Origin: Myxococcales bacterium | Lineage (GTDB): Bacteria; Myxococcota; Myxococcia; Myxococcales; Myxococcaceae | Length of the DNA: 37,951 nt | Reading direction: 5' to 3' | Assembly: GCA_003153055.1 (NCBI GenBank) | Contig: PMBV01000436.1 | Coordinates: 30,977-68,927 of the forward strand | Shown: positions 1 through 8,165 of the stretch, piece by piece | How the letters are laid out: each line of letters starts with the position of its first letter | How positions within the stretch are numbered: the first letter of the stretch is position 1 | Notes under the pieces: generated by a model | The model's database searches: none | What the model saw: the letters and a program-made list of their open reading frames with translations, nothing else | Told to the model about the DNA's origin: nothing | Made by a program: the position numbers and the translations under genes

Positions 1-554
1 GTACACCGTGATGACACGCTCGGAGACCCATGCCCACCCGATAGGTCGCCCTTTGGTCGAGGGGCGGGATGCTCACGGTTGCGGACGAAGCTCGAAGGCG
101 GAGCGGGCGTTGGGCCTCCGGACGAACACTACGAGGCCCCCCATGCACGAGCCCCTGACGCGAGTATCGCGGGTCCCGTGACATCAGCGGCGCGGCAGAG
201 GTCCGCCTGCGTGGCGGGGCACTCGGGAGGCGTTTCGAGGTCGAGGGGCTGGTCGGTAGAAGCACGGAGGAACTCACCCGGACCGCCCTCGTCCCCTTTG
301 GGCGCTCCTGGTGTGCCCACGTCGCTTGGCCAGGCGCCGACTCAGGGGACACTCCTCGCCGCTCGGCTCGAGGTGGCTCGGGATGCGCTCCCTGGCTTCG
401 ACGGCGCACGAGGTCGGCGACGGTGTCGCTGGTGCTCAGCCTCGGCCTCCCCGAGACGACCGGTCGCCCGGCGAAGAGCGCCTCCGGGGCCTGGCCGAAC
501 TCCTCGGGCTCACGCGGTCTCGGGTCGGTGGTGACGACCGGGGCGGCCCCGCGC
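1..554. other. Left-edge region without a confident gene
   Basis: No frame here shows a recognisable domain. Short open frames exist on both strands, but their composition (Arg/Pro/Gly/Ala-rich, no hydrophobic rhythm) looks like frame shadow. A minus-strand GTG at 74-76 opens a frame to the window edge (begins MSIPPLDQRATYR). It could be the 5' end of a gene leaving the window, but there is no Shine-Dalgarno and only 25 codons to judge. I see no convincing terminator after the FHA-Lon gene; a short GGGG/CCCC palindrome near 540-550 has no T-run. Confidence 0.4.
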
Positions 555-2936
555 CTACTGCTTCCCCAGCTTCGCCGCCAGCTCTGACCAGAACGCGCTC
601 TGCCAGTAGTGGCTCAAGGCATCGAGCTTGTCCGCGTCGGAGCCCTCACGGAGCGCGCCGGCAATCTGATAGTCGAGCTTCGCCCCGACGGGAATGAAGT
701 GCACGATGCCCTGCGCCATGGCCGCCGTCTCCCGGGCGTGGAGCCGAGCCTGCTCGAGCTGAGCCGACAGCGACTTCCGATTCTGAATCGTCACCGAGCC
801 GTCTTTGTTCTCCTGGGCGTTGAGCGAGTAGTACTTGTTCACCAGCCCAGCCGAGGCGATGTACGCGCTCACCCCAGCGGCGAGGCGGAGCAGGTTCTTT
901 CCACCGTCCGCGTCACCCGCCTTGATGGACTCGGTGAGCTGCGCCGCGCGCATGGCCAAGAGGTACCCCACCTCCTTCTCGGCGAAGAAGGCCTGCACTT
1001 GCCCCTTGGACACGCCCTTCTCCTGGCCGATGGTCTCCAGCAAGATGGCGTCGAAGTAGGCGAGCCCCGCGCCGGCCGCCGAGCCGTAGGCACCCGCCTC
1101 GCGACCCAGCCGAGAGAGGTTCGCCGCCGAGGCCTGCCCTTCCTCACCCGTCATGTCCTGCAGGTCGCGGGAGAGGTCCAACATCACCCGCGCCATGTGG
1201 AAGTAGGCGATGGGGTACAGCGTGTTCTTGAGCACGGGCCCCAGCGCCTCCGAGAAGCGCACCTTGCCGGCCTTGATGCCGTTGAGGGCCTCCAGCGCAC
1301 GGGCCCGCCCGTCCTCGCCCAGCGAGGCGAAGCTCGAGGCGGCCACGTAGGCCCCGAAGGCGCGGGTGGTGTTGACCTGACCGCCCACGGTGCTGTGCTT
1401 CGAGCGAATCACTATCTCCTCTCCGAAGGCGTTCACCTGCCCGGTGATGCTCGAGGCCTGGTCGACGATGGAGAAGATTCCCTGGAGGTCCTGCTCGACG
1501 ACCCGCTCGGCCAGCTCGACGCTGTCGCGAATGATGACGACGCCCAATGAGGCCTCCACGTAGTGCTGGAGCGCCGCCGCCGGGAGGTCGCTCTTCTCGT
1601 AGTTGCTCGCCCGGTTGAGCAGCTCGTCGACCTGATTGAGCCCGGCGCCCATCTCCTTCCCGATGGCTTGGTTGCGGCGGAGCTGCGTCTTGAGCGCCAC
1701 CACCTCGCCCTCGAGCCGGGCCTTCCACGAGGTCAGCTTGGCCCTGAGGTGCCCGCTGGTGTCGGCGTCGAGCTCGAGGGCCGACTCCTCCACCGGTGCA
1801 GCCCGCTTGATGGTGTCGCCGGTGAGGAACTCGTAGGCCTCGTAGAGGTCGTGAATCTCCTTCACCTCGAGGCCCAGCTCGGTGCCCACCTCGTTCAGGT
1901 CCACCACGTGCTTGTCGCTCAGGTCGACGTGGTTCCTCGCGCCCATCGGGTACCCGAAGCGGGTGATGCCCGAGGCCTTGGCACCCCCCATCTTCTGCAC
2001 GATGCCGCCCACCGGCCCGGCCGAGCCGTCGGGGTTGATGGTGCCGGTCATCGTGGTGTTGGGCAACAGCGACTTCCCCCGCAACAACGCCATCATCGTC
2101 GACGTCATCAGCATGCCCGCCGAGGGGCCGTCGATGTGCCCACCAGCGCGAACCAAAAACTCGTGGTCGATGAGCGAGCGCCCCGTGGCCCGGCTGGCGT
2201 TGAAGGCCGCGAGCCAGGTGGCGGTGCGCCACTGGTTGCCCGCCCCTCCGGCGAACTCCTCGATGACGCCCACCGAGGCGCCGTCTTTGGTGTTCGGTGC
2301 GATGCGCACGGTGATGTCCGAAGTGCCGCCCGACACCTTCACACCCGGGGTGCCCGAGAACCAGACGGCCTTCACCACCACCTCGCCCTCCTTGGCCGAG
2401 CTGAACAGCGAGCTCGAGCTGCGCGACGAGGAGCCGCTCGACCCCGCGGAGCCGCTGCCCCGGCTGAACACCAGCGCCCCCAGGCCGAGGCCTCCCAGCG
2501 CCACCAGCACGCCGGCGATGGCCACGAACCGCCCGCCGCTCGAGCGCCGCACCGCCGCGAGCTCGGGCATGGAGTCGGGCTTCGCCTTGCCCGGCTGCCG
2601 CACCACCGTGCCCTGCATCATGGTGCGCCCGCGAGTCTCGACTTCGGCCGGCCCGGCGTAGCGAATGGAGGAGTCGCCGATGGCCACCACCGTGCCCACG
2701 GCCAGCGCGAGCTCTCCCACCCGCTGGCCACCCACGAAGCTGCCGTTGGTGCTCTCGAGGTCTCGAAACACCAGGCGCTGCCCGTCCCACAGCAGCTCGG
2801 CGTGCGTGGAGCTCGCCATCGGGTCCTTCACCACCACGTCTCCCACTTCGCGGCCGATGACCACCCGGTCCTGGGAGAACTGCTGCTGCTTCGACCCCTG
2901 CCCCTTCACCTGGACGACCAGCTTGTACCCGTTCAT
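555..2936 (-). CDS. FHA domain, TM, Lon-like (S16) serine protease
   Basis: A 793-residue protein. Residues about 5-95 form an FHA phosphothreonine-binding domain: GR at 28-29, S42-x-x-H45, and N64 in STNGSFV. A single membrane segment lies at about 137-157, followed by a Ser-rich linker at 160-180. Residues about 185-400 match the Lon proteolytic (S16) fold, with the nucleophile in DGPSAGM (S272) and the general base K315 in GGIVQK. The Ser-Lys distance of 43 equals that of Lon (S679/K722 in E. coli, from memory). There is no AAA+ ATPase domain. The remaining roughly 400 residues are helical and unrecognised. The FHA lies N-terminal to the TM, so the protease and tail are probably extracytoplasmic; this topology is inferred. 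I start at the ATG at 2936, which begins MNGYKLVV at the FHA fold; the frame is open further upstream without domain content. It is last in the run SDR, radical SAM, unknown, FHA-Lon, 108 bases after its neighbour. Confidence 0.9.
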   Translation of the reverse strand: MNGYKLVVQVKGQGSKQQQFSQDRVVIGREVGDVVVKDPMASSTHAELLWDGQRLVFRDLESTNGSFVGGQRVGELALAVGTVVAIGDSSIRYAGPAEVETRGRTMMQGTVVRQPGKAKPDSMPELAAVRRSSGGRFVAIAGVLVALGGLGLGALVFSRGSGSAGSSGSSSRSSSSLFSSAKEGEVVVKAVWFSGTPGVKVSGGTSDITVRIAPNTKDGASVGVIEEFAGGAGNQWRTATWLAAFNASRATGRSLIDHEFLVRAGGHIDGPSAGMLMTSTMMALLRGKSLLPNTTMTGTINPDGSAGPVGGIVQKMGGAKASGITRFGYPMGARNHVDLSDKHVVDLNEVGTELGLEVKEIHDLYEAYEFLTGDTIKRAAPVEESALELDADTSGHLRAKLTSWKARLEGEVVALKTQLRRNQAIGKEMGAGLNQVDELLNRASNYEKSDLPAAALQHYVEASLGVVIIRDSVELAERVVEQDLQGIFSIVDQASSITGQVNAFGEEIVIRSKHSTVGGQVNTTRAFGAYVAASSFASLGEDGRARALEALNGIKAGKVRFSEALGPVLKNTLYPIAYFHMARVMLDLSRDLQDMTGEEGQASAANLSRLGREAGAYGSAAGAGLAYFDAILLETIGQEKGVSKGQVQAFFAEKEVGYLLAMRAAQLTESIKAGDADGGKNLLRLAAGVSAYIASAGLVNKYYSLNAQENKDGSVTIQNRKSLSAQLEQARLHARETAAMAQGIVHFIPVGAKLDYQIAGALREGSDADKLDALSHYWQSAFWSELAAKLGKQ

Positions 2937-3044
2937 TCGGAGACCCCTGGGAGGACTTGGGCAAGGGTGTAGCCGAGTCCACTCACGCACGAAAGCAGCG
3001 GACGAGGTGATCCACCGCGAGGCAGCCGCCCGAGGCGATTCCGG

Positions 3045-4073
3045 TCACGAGCCCGTGGGGCGAGGCTCGGAGGGGAGCGCGTCCAGTTGAGCGACGAGCT
3101 CGCTGGCCTTTGAGAAACCCGGCTCCCCCAGCCGCTCCCAGTCTCTCACCAGGTGCTGGGCGACCTCATAGCCGTCGTCGATGAAGCGAACCCCGCGGTG
3201 CTGTTGATGCCATTCCCGCAGCCGCCCCAGCGCCCGGAGAAACGCCCCCGCTGACCGACGCGCCTCGCTGCGGTCCCTCAAGGGCGTCTCGTGGGAGAGC
3301 GAGCGGGCCAGCTCCTCAGCCGAGCGGGTGGTGCGGAGCCACTCGACCCCCGCGTCCACGAGGAACGTGGCGAGGCCTCGCTGGCCAGCACCGTCGATGG
3401 TGGAGAGGAAGCCGTCGAGCACCGCCCCCTGCGCCTCGCCGATGCGCCGGAGCACCGTTGGGTCCGTCACGTCGCGCTTCATTCGTTCGCCGGCGACCCA
3501 GCTCCGCGAGAGAAGCCCACCCAGGCCGTCGATGGCGACCCCCAGCCCATCGAAGGCCAGGGGCACATCGAGGGGGCCTTGCCGCGCCAACTGGGCGGTG
3601 TGAGCCAGCACCACCAGCGGAGACGAGCGCAGCGGCGCCTGCCGGGCCAGCACCAGGTCCCACCCGGTCTCTCGGAGCTGATCGAGCAACAGCGTCGCGA
3701 CGATGGACTCTCCCAGGGTGAGCGGGGCCCGGGTCGCCAGCGGCGCCGCGTCGAGGTCGCCCAGCGGCGTGCGGAGCAACCACTGGAACAGCCGCACGAT
3801 GGAGCCGGTGAAGTGGAGCGCGGGGGCCTCATGGCGCTCCCAGCCTCGGCGGCCTTCAAGGCCCTTGCGCCAGCCCCCGTGCCGGGCGAGCGCCAGCACC
3901 GTGCCCCGCCCGAGGGTGTCAGCGAGCAGCCCCCGCGCCGTCGGCCCCAGCGTCGCGGGCGGGCTCACGCTGCTGGTCAACAGCCGCATCACGTCCATCG
4001 TGGGCACCAGGCCCACCGCGCTCCGGGCGAGGAGCAGGAGCTGCGCTTCACTCTGGGTGACGGCGGCGGTCAT
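3045..4073 (-). CDS. Unknown helical protein coupled to radical SAM gene
   Basis: A 342-residue protein that I do not recognise. It is mostly alpha-helical, rich in Leu, Arg and Ala, with no signal peptide, no clear membrane segment and no conserved Cys/His cluster, so probably cytoplasmic. The ATG at 4073 overlaps the stop of the upstream radical SAM gene in an ATGA arrangement, so the two are translationally coupled and probably work together. Several in-frame codons further upstream exist but lie inside the radical SAM gene. It could be a partner or substrate of the radical SAM enzyme, or an adaptor for the FHA-Lon protease encoded next. Both are context inferences. Confidence 0.8.
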   Translation of the reverse strand: MTAAVTQSEAQLLLLARSAVGLVPTMDVMRLLTSSVSPPATLGPTARGLLADTLGRGTVLALARHGGWRKGLEGRRGWERHEAPALHFTGSIVRLFQWLLRTPLGDLDAAPLATRAPLTLGESIVATLLLDQLRETGWDLVLARQAPLRSSPLVVLAHTAQLARQGPLDVPLAFDGLGVAIDGLGGLLSRSWVAGERMKRDVTDPTVLRRIGEAQGAVLDGFLSTIDGAGQRGLATFLVDAGVEWLRTTRSAEELARSLSHETPLRDRSEARRSAGAFLRALGRLREWHQQHRGVRFIDDGYEVAQHLVRDWERLGEPGFSKASELVAQLDALPSEPRPTGS

Positions 4074-4648
4074 CGAGGTCTGAAGGCGTCGGCCGTGGAG
4101 GGCCAACCGTTGATGGTCAACTGCCCGTCGACGTAGCGCAGCTCGACGGTGTTGGGCATGAGGAAGCGCGGGTCCTCGGGAGAATAGAAGTCGGTGATGA
4201 AGTGGAGCTGCTGGTTGGCCGACCCCAGCCACCGGCGCCGATGCTCTGGGTTGTCCTTCTCGAAGCGCCCATCGGCCAGCACATCGACCGTGGCGAGGAG
4301 CGCATCGACCTCAGGGGCGCGCTGAGCCTCGAGCTCCGCGTACGTGTAGCCGGAGTACACCATGACGGAGCGCCCCGACTTGCGCACCGCCCGGCACACC
4401 ACGGCGAGGGCAGCGGCCTGCTGAAACGGCTCGCCCCCCAGCACCGACAAGCCCTCGATGCCCGGAGCCGTGGCGATGCGCTCGCCCAGCTCCTCGGCCT
4501 CGAGCAACGCCCCCCGGTCATCAGCGAACATCTCCGGGTTGCAACAGCCCGCGCACCTCAGGGTGCACCCTTGCACCCACAGCGCGAAGCGATGCCCAGG
4601 CCCTTCGGCCTCGGTGTCGGGTACCAGCTGCGCCACGCGAAGCTGCAT
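4070..4648 (-). CDS. NrdG-like radical SAM (4Fe-4S single cluster) protein
   Basis: A 192-residue protein of the NrdG/activase branch of radical SAM enzymes. The cluster motif is CTLRCAGC (C28, C32, C35), followed by the SAM-contacting GGEP at 71-74. It also has the NrdG-like YSGYTYAEL (98-106) and LADGRFEKD (124-132). The length is close to that of NrdG (about 155-200). NrdG activates anaerobic ribonucleotide reductase NrdD by making a glycyl radical, but no NrdD or other glycyl-radical enzyme is encoded here, so the substrate is unknown. The start at 4648 begins MQLRVAQLVPD, 41 bases after the SDR stop; the longer open frame upstream is shadow of the SDR gene. Its stop overlaps the next gene's ATG (ATGA). 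Confidence 0.85.
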   Translation of the reverse strand: MQLRVAQLVPDTEAEGPGHRFALWVQGCTLRCAGCCNPEMFADDRGALLEAEELGERIATAPGIEGLSVLGGEPFQQAAALAVVCRAVRKSGRSVMVYSGYTYAELEAQRAPEVDALLATVDVLADGRFEKDNPEHRRRWLGSANQQLHFITDFYSPEDPRFLMPNTVELRYVDGQLTINGWPSTADAFRPR

Positions 4649-4689
4649 CGGGGCCGATGATGCCCGAATACCGGCTGGTGGGGTATCGG

Positions 4690-5745
4690 TCAGCCGGGCG
4701 AAGGGAGTCGACCGGGCGCCACGCGGGTTCCCCGTTGGAGCGGGCTCAGTGGATCCGTCGACAACCAGCGCCAGGCATCGGCCAGGCTCTCCTCGACCGG
4801 GCGGGGCGCGAAGCCGAGCTCCCGCCGCGCCTTCTCGATCGAGATGTCGAAGTCCTTGCCCACCGTGTGCACCGCGTACGGGGTGAGCAGCGCGCGCCGG
4901 CCGGTGACGCGCTCCCAGGCATAGCCGCCGTACGAGAGGCCACGAGCCAGCCACAGCGGGAGCGCCACCAGCGGAGGCCGAGCCCCGGACACCTTCGCCA
5001 CGGCCTCGCAGAGCGCCGTCGCGGGGAGGTACGCCGAGCTGAGGAGGTAGGCTTCACCGGTGGGGGCCCGCTCGGCCGCGGCCAAGGTGCCCAGCGCCAC
5101 GTCGCGCACGTCGACCCAGTCGTAGCCGCCATCGATGACGATGGGAATGGTCCCTCGGCCGGCCATGCTGACGAGCTGCCCGACCTCCGACAGCCGGTAG
5201 TCGTAGGGCCCCAGACAGCCCGTGGGCAGCACCAGCACGGCGTCGAGCGACCCGCCCCTCGCGGCGTCTTGCACCAGCTTGGAGGCCGCGGCCTTTGACT
5301 TGCCGTAAGGGCCGAACGCGGTGGCGGGGTCGAAGCCGCGGGTCTCGTCGAGCACCCCCTTGGGAGGCGGCTCGGTCAGCGCATGCACCGAGCTCATGTA
5401 GACGAGGCGTCTCACGCCCGCGGCACGACAGGCGTCCACGACGTTGCGGGTGCCCTCCACGTTCACCTTTGCCAGCACGGCCTCGCGGCCCGCGGTGATG
5501 CTCACCAGTCCGGCGAGGTGAAACACCACGTCGGCGCCCTGGAAAGCCTCGGTCAAGGAGGCTCCGTCGGTGACGTCGCCGATGGCCTTCTCGACGGCCA
5601 GGCCGAGGAGCGGCGTCAGGTCAGAGCCGGGCTGGGTCAGCGCCGTGACGGGAATCCCTCGCCCCAGAAGCGCACGCACCAGCGCGTTCCCCACGTGCCC
5701 CGTGGCGCCCGTGACCACCGCGCTCCGAATGGGTTTCATGGCCAC
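4690..5745 (-). CDS. NAD-dependent epimerase/dehydratase (extended SDR)
   Basis: A 351-residue extended short-chain dehydrogenase/reductase. The Rossmann fold is marked by VTGATGHVG (11-19), an acidic D58 after the third strand, HLAG at 76-79, and the catalytic S118/S119 with Y147-x-x-x-K151 in PYGKSK. Members of this group act on NDP-sugars, flavonoid-like ketones or hopanoid precursors (HpnA-like); the substrate cannot be told from the sequence. The ATG at 5745 and a second ATG two codons later (5739) are both possible. The last 15-20 residues are Pro/Gly/Arg-rich and atypical. It is the first gene of the four-gene run ending with FHA-Lon and lies 84 bases after the histidine kinase. Confidence 0.88.
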   Translation of the reverse strand: MAMKPIRSAVVTGATGHVGNALVRALLGRGIPVTALTQPGSDLTPLLGLAVEKAIGDVTDGASLTEAFQGADVVFHLAGLVSITAGREAVLAKVNVEGTRNVVDACRAAGVRRLVYMSSVHALTEPPPKGVLDETRGFDPATAFGPYGKSKAAASKLVQDAARGGSLDAVLVLPTGCLGPYDYRLSEVGQLVSMAGRGTIPIVIDGGYDWVDVRDVALGTLAAAERAPTGEAYLLSSAYLPATALCEAVAKVSGARPPLVALPLWLARGLSYGGYAWERVTGRRALLTPYAVHTVGKDFDISIEKARRELGFAPRPVEESLADAWRWLSTDPLSPLQRGTRVAPGRLPSPG

Positions 5746-5829
5746 CGCCGAGGGAAAACATCGTCGTGTGACACGTGGGAGGCGAACAAGCTGAACGAGA
5801 GTAGCGTGGCCAGGCGCAGGGGTCGAGCG

Positions 5830-7503
5830 TCAGCGTGCCGCTCTCGCCCTGATGCGGAACAGGGCCCCGCGCCCTGGCTCGCTCTCGACGGTCAGCTCAC
5901 CGCCCATGGCCGTCACCAGGTTGTGGCACACCCAGAGCCCCAGCCCGGTTCCGCCTCCGATGGGCTGGGTCGTGAAGAACGGCTCGAGCACTCGCTTGCG
6001 GACCTCGGCCGTCATGCCCGGCCCGGTGTCCGAGACCTCGAGCACCACCAGCGGCCCTTCGCGGCGGCCGGTGATGCGCACCAGGTTCCGCGCAGGAGCC
6101 CCAGGTGGAATGGCCCTCGCCGCGTTGACGATGAGGTTGAGCAACACCTGCCGGAGGTGCGACTCGTTCCCCTCGAGCTCCAGCCCCTCGGCCACGTCTT
6201 CCTCCAGACGAGCGCGCTCCTCGAGGAGGGGCCGAGACAACTCGACGGCCCACAGCACCGCGGGCCGCGGGTCGATGGCTCCCCGGGCGACGCCATCGGC
6301 GCGAATGAGCGCCCCCAGGTCGCGAATGATGACGCGCATGCGCTCGGTGCCCTGGTGGGCCTCCCGGACCGCGGCCAGCAGCTCCTCGGGCGTACCGCGT
6401 GGGCCCGGCGAACCAGTGGTGTCGCCGAGCTCGGCGGAGATGTACTCGAGGTTGGCGCGGACGAAGGCGAGCGGGTTGTTGAGCTCGTGAGCCACCCCGG
6501 CCGCGAGCGTCCCCAGAGAAGCCAGGCGGTCCGAGAGCGCCAGCCGGGCCAGCATCGCGTTGCGCTCGGCGACGTCTCGGCCGATGGCGACCTGCGCCGG
6601 CAGCCCCTGGTAGGAGACGCCGAGGGCGAGGAACTCCGCCTCGACGTACCGGCCGTCGCTTTGGCGCAGCCGCAACTGGTGGGGAACGAGCGGCCCCGAC
6701 CCCGCGCGCGCCTCGAGGCCGAGCAGGTCTTCGGGGTGCACCCAGTCGGTGAGGCTGAGCGCGCCGTCACCGTCTTTGAAGCCCACCTGCCGGCGAAGCG
6801 CGGGGTTCACGTAGAGCGGCACTCCCTTGCGGTGAATGACGATGAGCTCGGGCGTCGCCTCGATGAGCTCGCGAAAGCTGGCCTCGGCGGCCTTGGCCAA
6901 CCGCAGCGACTCCCGGTTTCGGGCCGTCAGCCGCGCCACGGCGCTGACGAGCCGATTGAAGACCATCACCAGCACCACCAGGGAACCGGCGAAGGTGAGG
7001 CCGATGCGCAGCCAGATGAGAAGGTCAGCCGTGCCCGCGGGCGGAGGCGCGGTGAGACGGCCCGAGACAAAGCCCGCCGCGATGCCCGTGAAGCCGAGGA
7101 GCGCGAACCCCGTCACCAGGTTCGCCGCCCGTCGACCGAGGAGCGCCGAGGCGACCAAGGCCGCCGCCACCACCAGCGTGGCATTGCCGGCGACCGGCCC
7201 ATACCGGGCCATGCCAAACAACGAGGTGAGCAGCAAACCCGAGCTCAGGCCCCAGGCGCGGAGCCGCTGAGAGGCCGGTGCCCACATGCCGGCGAGGAAG
7301 ACGGCGAACAGCGCACAGAGGAGCCAGAGCATCCAGTCGGCCTTGGAGCGCAACACCTCGACCCAGGCGATGCTGAGCAGCAGGGGCACCCCACCCGCCG
7401 TGAACAGCCAGCGGATGACTGGGAAGACGTCGTCGGCGATTTCCGACTGCAGGAGCCCTTCCTCCTGCGCCGACCTCGCGGACTTCCCCAGCGCTTCCGA
7501 CAT
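5830..7503 (-). CDS. Membrane PAS histidine kinase, orphan
   Basis: A 557-residue sensor kinase. The N-terminal 185 residues contain about six hydrophobic helices (28-50, 56-73, 83-98, 107-122, 126-147, 160-183), a membrane-embedded sensor. A PAS domain follows at about 205-315 (ATPELIVIHRKG). The HisKA dimerisation helix carries H339 in GVAHELNNP, and the HATPase domain has N460 in NLIVNAARA, DTGPG at 492-496, and GGGTGLGL at 517-524. All catalytic boxes are intact. No response regulator lies next to it, so it is an orphan kinase, as is common in myxobacteria. The ATG at 7503 begins MSEALGK. Confidence 0.92.
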   Translation of the reverse strand: MSEALGKSARSAQEEGLLQSEIADDVFPVIRWLFTAGGVPLLLSIAWVEVLRSKADWMLWLLCALFAVFLAGMWAPASQRLRAWGLSSGLLLTSLFGMARYGPVAGNATLVVAAALVASALLGRRAANLVTGFALLGFTGIAAGFVSGRLTAPPPAGTADLLIWLRIGLTFAGSLVVLVMVFNRLVSAVARLTARNRESLRLAKAAEASFRELIEATPELIVIHRKGVPLYVNPALRRQVGFKDGDGALSLTDWVHPEDLLGLEARAGSGPLVPHQLRLRQSDGRYVEAEFLALGVSYQGLPAQVAIGRDVAERNAMLARLALSDRLASLGTLAAGVAHELNNPLAFVRANLEYISAELGDTTGSPGPRGTPEELLAAVREAHQGTERMRVIIRDLGALIRADGVARGAIDPRPAVLWAVELSRPLLEERARLEEDVAEGLELEGNESHLRQVLLNLIVNAARAIPPGAPARNLVRITGRREGPLVVLEVSDTGPGMTAEVRKRVLEPFFTTQPIGGGTGLGLWVCHNLVTAMGGELTVESEPGRGALFRIRARAAR

Positions 7504-7527
7504 TGCAAAAGACTCTAACGTTCCACC

Positions 7528-7569
7528 GGGTGCTCCACCACCTGCAGCGGTTGCGCGGTGGGGTGCTCC
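7528..7569. repeat. 9-bp direct repeat upstream of histidine kinase
   Basis: GGGTGCTCC occurs at 7528-7536 and again at 7561-7569. CCACC/GGTGG arms lie between the copies and can fold. The pair sits in the 88-base gap just upstream of the histidine kinase start. It could be an operator or mRNA structure, or chance in GC-rich DNA. Confidence 0.25.
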
Positions 7570-7591
7570 TCAGGTGAGTTGCGTTTAGGGG

Positions 7592-8122
7592 TCAATTCCC
7601 CACGGGAATGGTCGCCACGAAGACCCGGTCGCGGCCGTCGTTTCGAACCTGGTCGCGGTTCTTCAACGGCATGCGCTCATCGGTGCGAGGGTCCCACAGG
7701 CCCATGATGAGGTTGAGGCCGTGCACCGCCATGCCGGGCGGCACCGGAACGTCGAAGTCGTCTCGCACCAGCTCGCCCTTCTGCCACTGGCTGACCGGCT
7801 TGGCCCGCGGCGCGTGGTCGACGTTGAGGCGATCGACTCGACCCTCGGCGTCCTCCACGTGCACGAAAATCATGTACTCGCGATCGATGGTGTCGAGCAC
7901 CCGGAACAGGAAGGTGACGTGGAAGCTCTCCCCGGGCATGGCGCGACCCGGCGTCAGGGTGGCCTGCACCAGCTCGACCTTGTCGCCGAAGTTGGCTCCG
8001 CTCTTCACCTCGACGGGAGGCGCCGCCGCGGCCTTGGGCACGGCCGTCTTGGTGCCCTCCTGGGTCGGCGCCTGAATGATGCACGAGGTGAAGGCGAGAG
8101 CGAACAGGAGCCCAAGACGCAT
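7592..8122 (-). CDS. Small lipoprotein, probable beta-sandwich
   Basis: A 176-residue protein with a lipoprotein signal: MRLGLLFALAFTSC, with C14 as the likely lipidated Cys (the lipobox FTSC is slightly non-canonical). The mature part starts with a Pro/Ala linker, then a beta-rich domain with alternating hydrophobics (FHVTFLFRVLD, YMIFVHVED) typical of an Ig-like or galactose-binding sandwich. I do not recognise a named family. The ATG at 8122 is chosen because it starts the signal peptide; the open frame upstream runs into the hydrolase gene. It lies 43 bases after the hydrolase stop and 88 before the histidine kinase. Confidence 0.75.
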   Translation of the reverse strand: MRLGLLFALAFTSCIIQAPTQEGTKTAVPKAAAAPPVEVKSGANFGDKVELVQATLTPGRAMPGESFHVTFLFRVLDTIDREYMIFVHVEDAEGRVDRLNVDHAPRAKPVSQWQKGELVRDDFDVPVPPGMAVHGLNLIMGLWDPRTDERMPLKNRDQVRNDGRDRVFVATIPVGN

Positions 8123-8165
8123 GCGCGAGGCATAGCCAGTCCCGCCCCGGAAGGGAACTGCCTCG

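Noticed and set aside
129..320. Minus-strand 63-codon frame near the left edge
   Set aside because: No domain, no ribosome binding site, and third-position GC does not separate it from the other frames.
5383..7518. Plus-strand open frame of about 711 codons
   Set aside because: Antisense to the SDR and histidine kinase genes, which carry full catalytic motifs.
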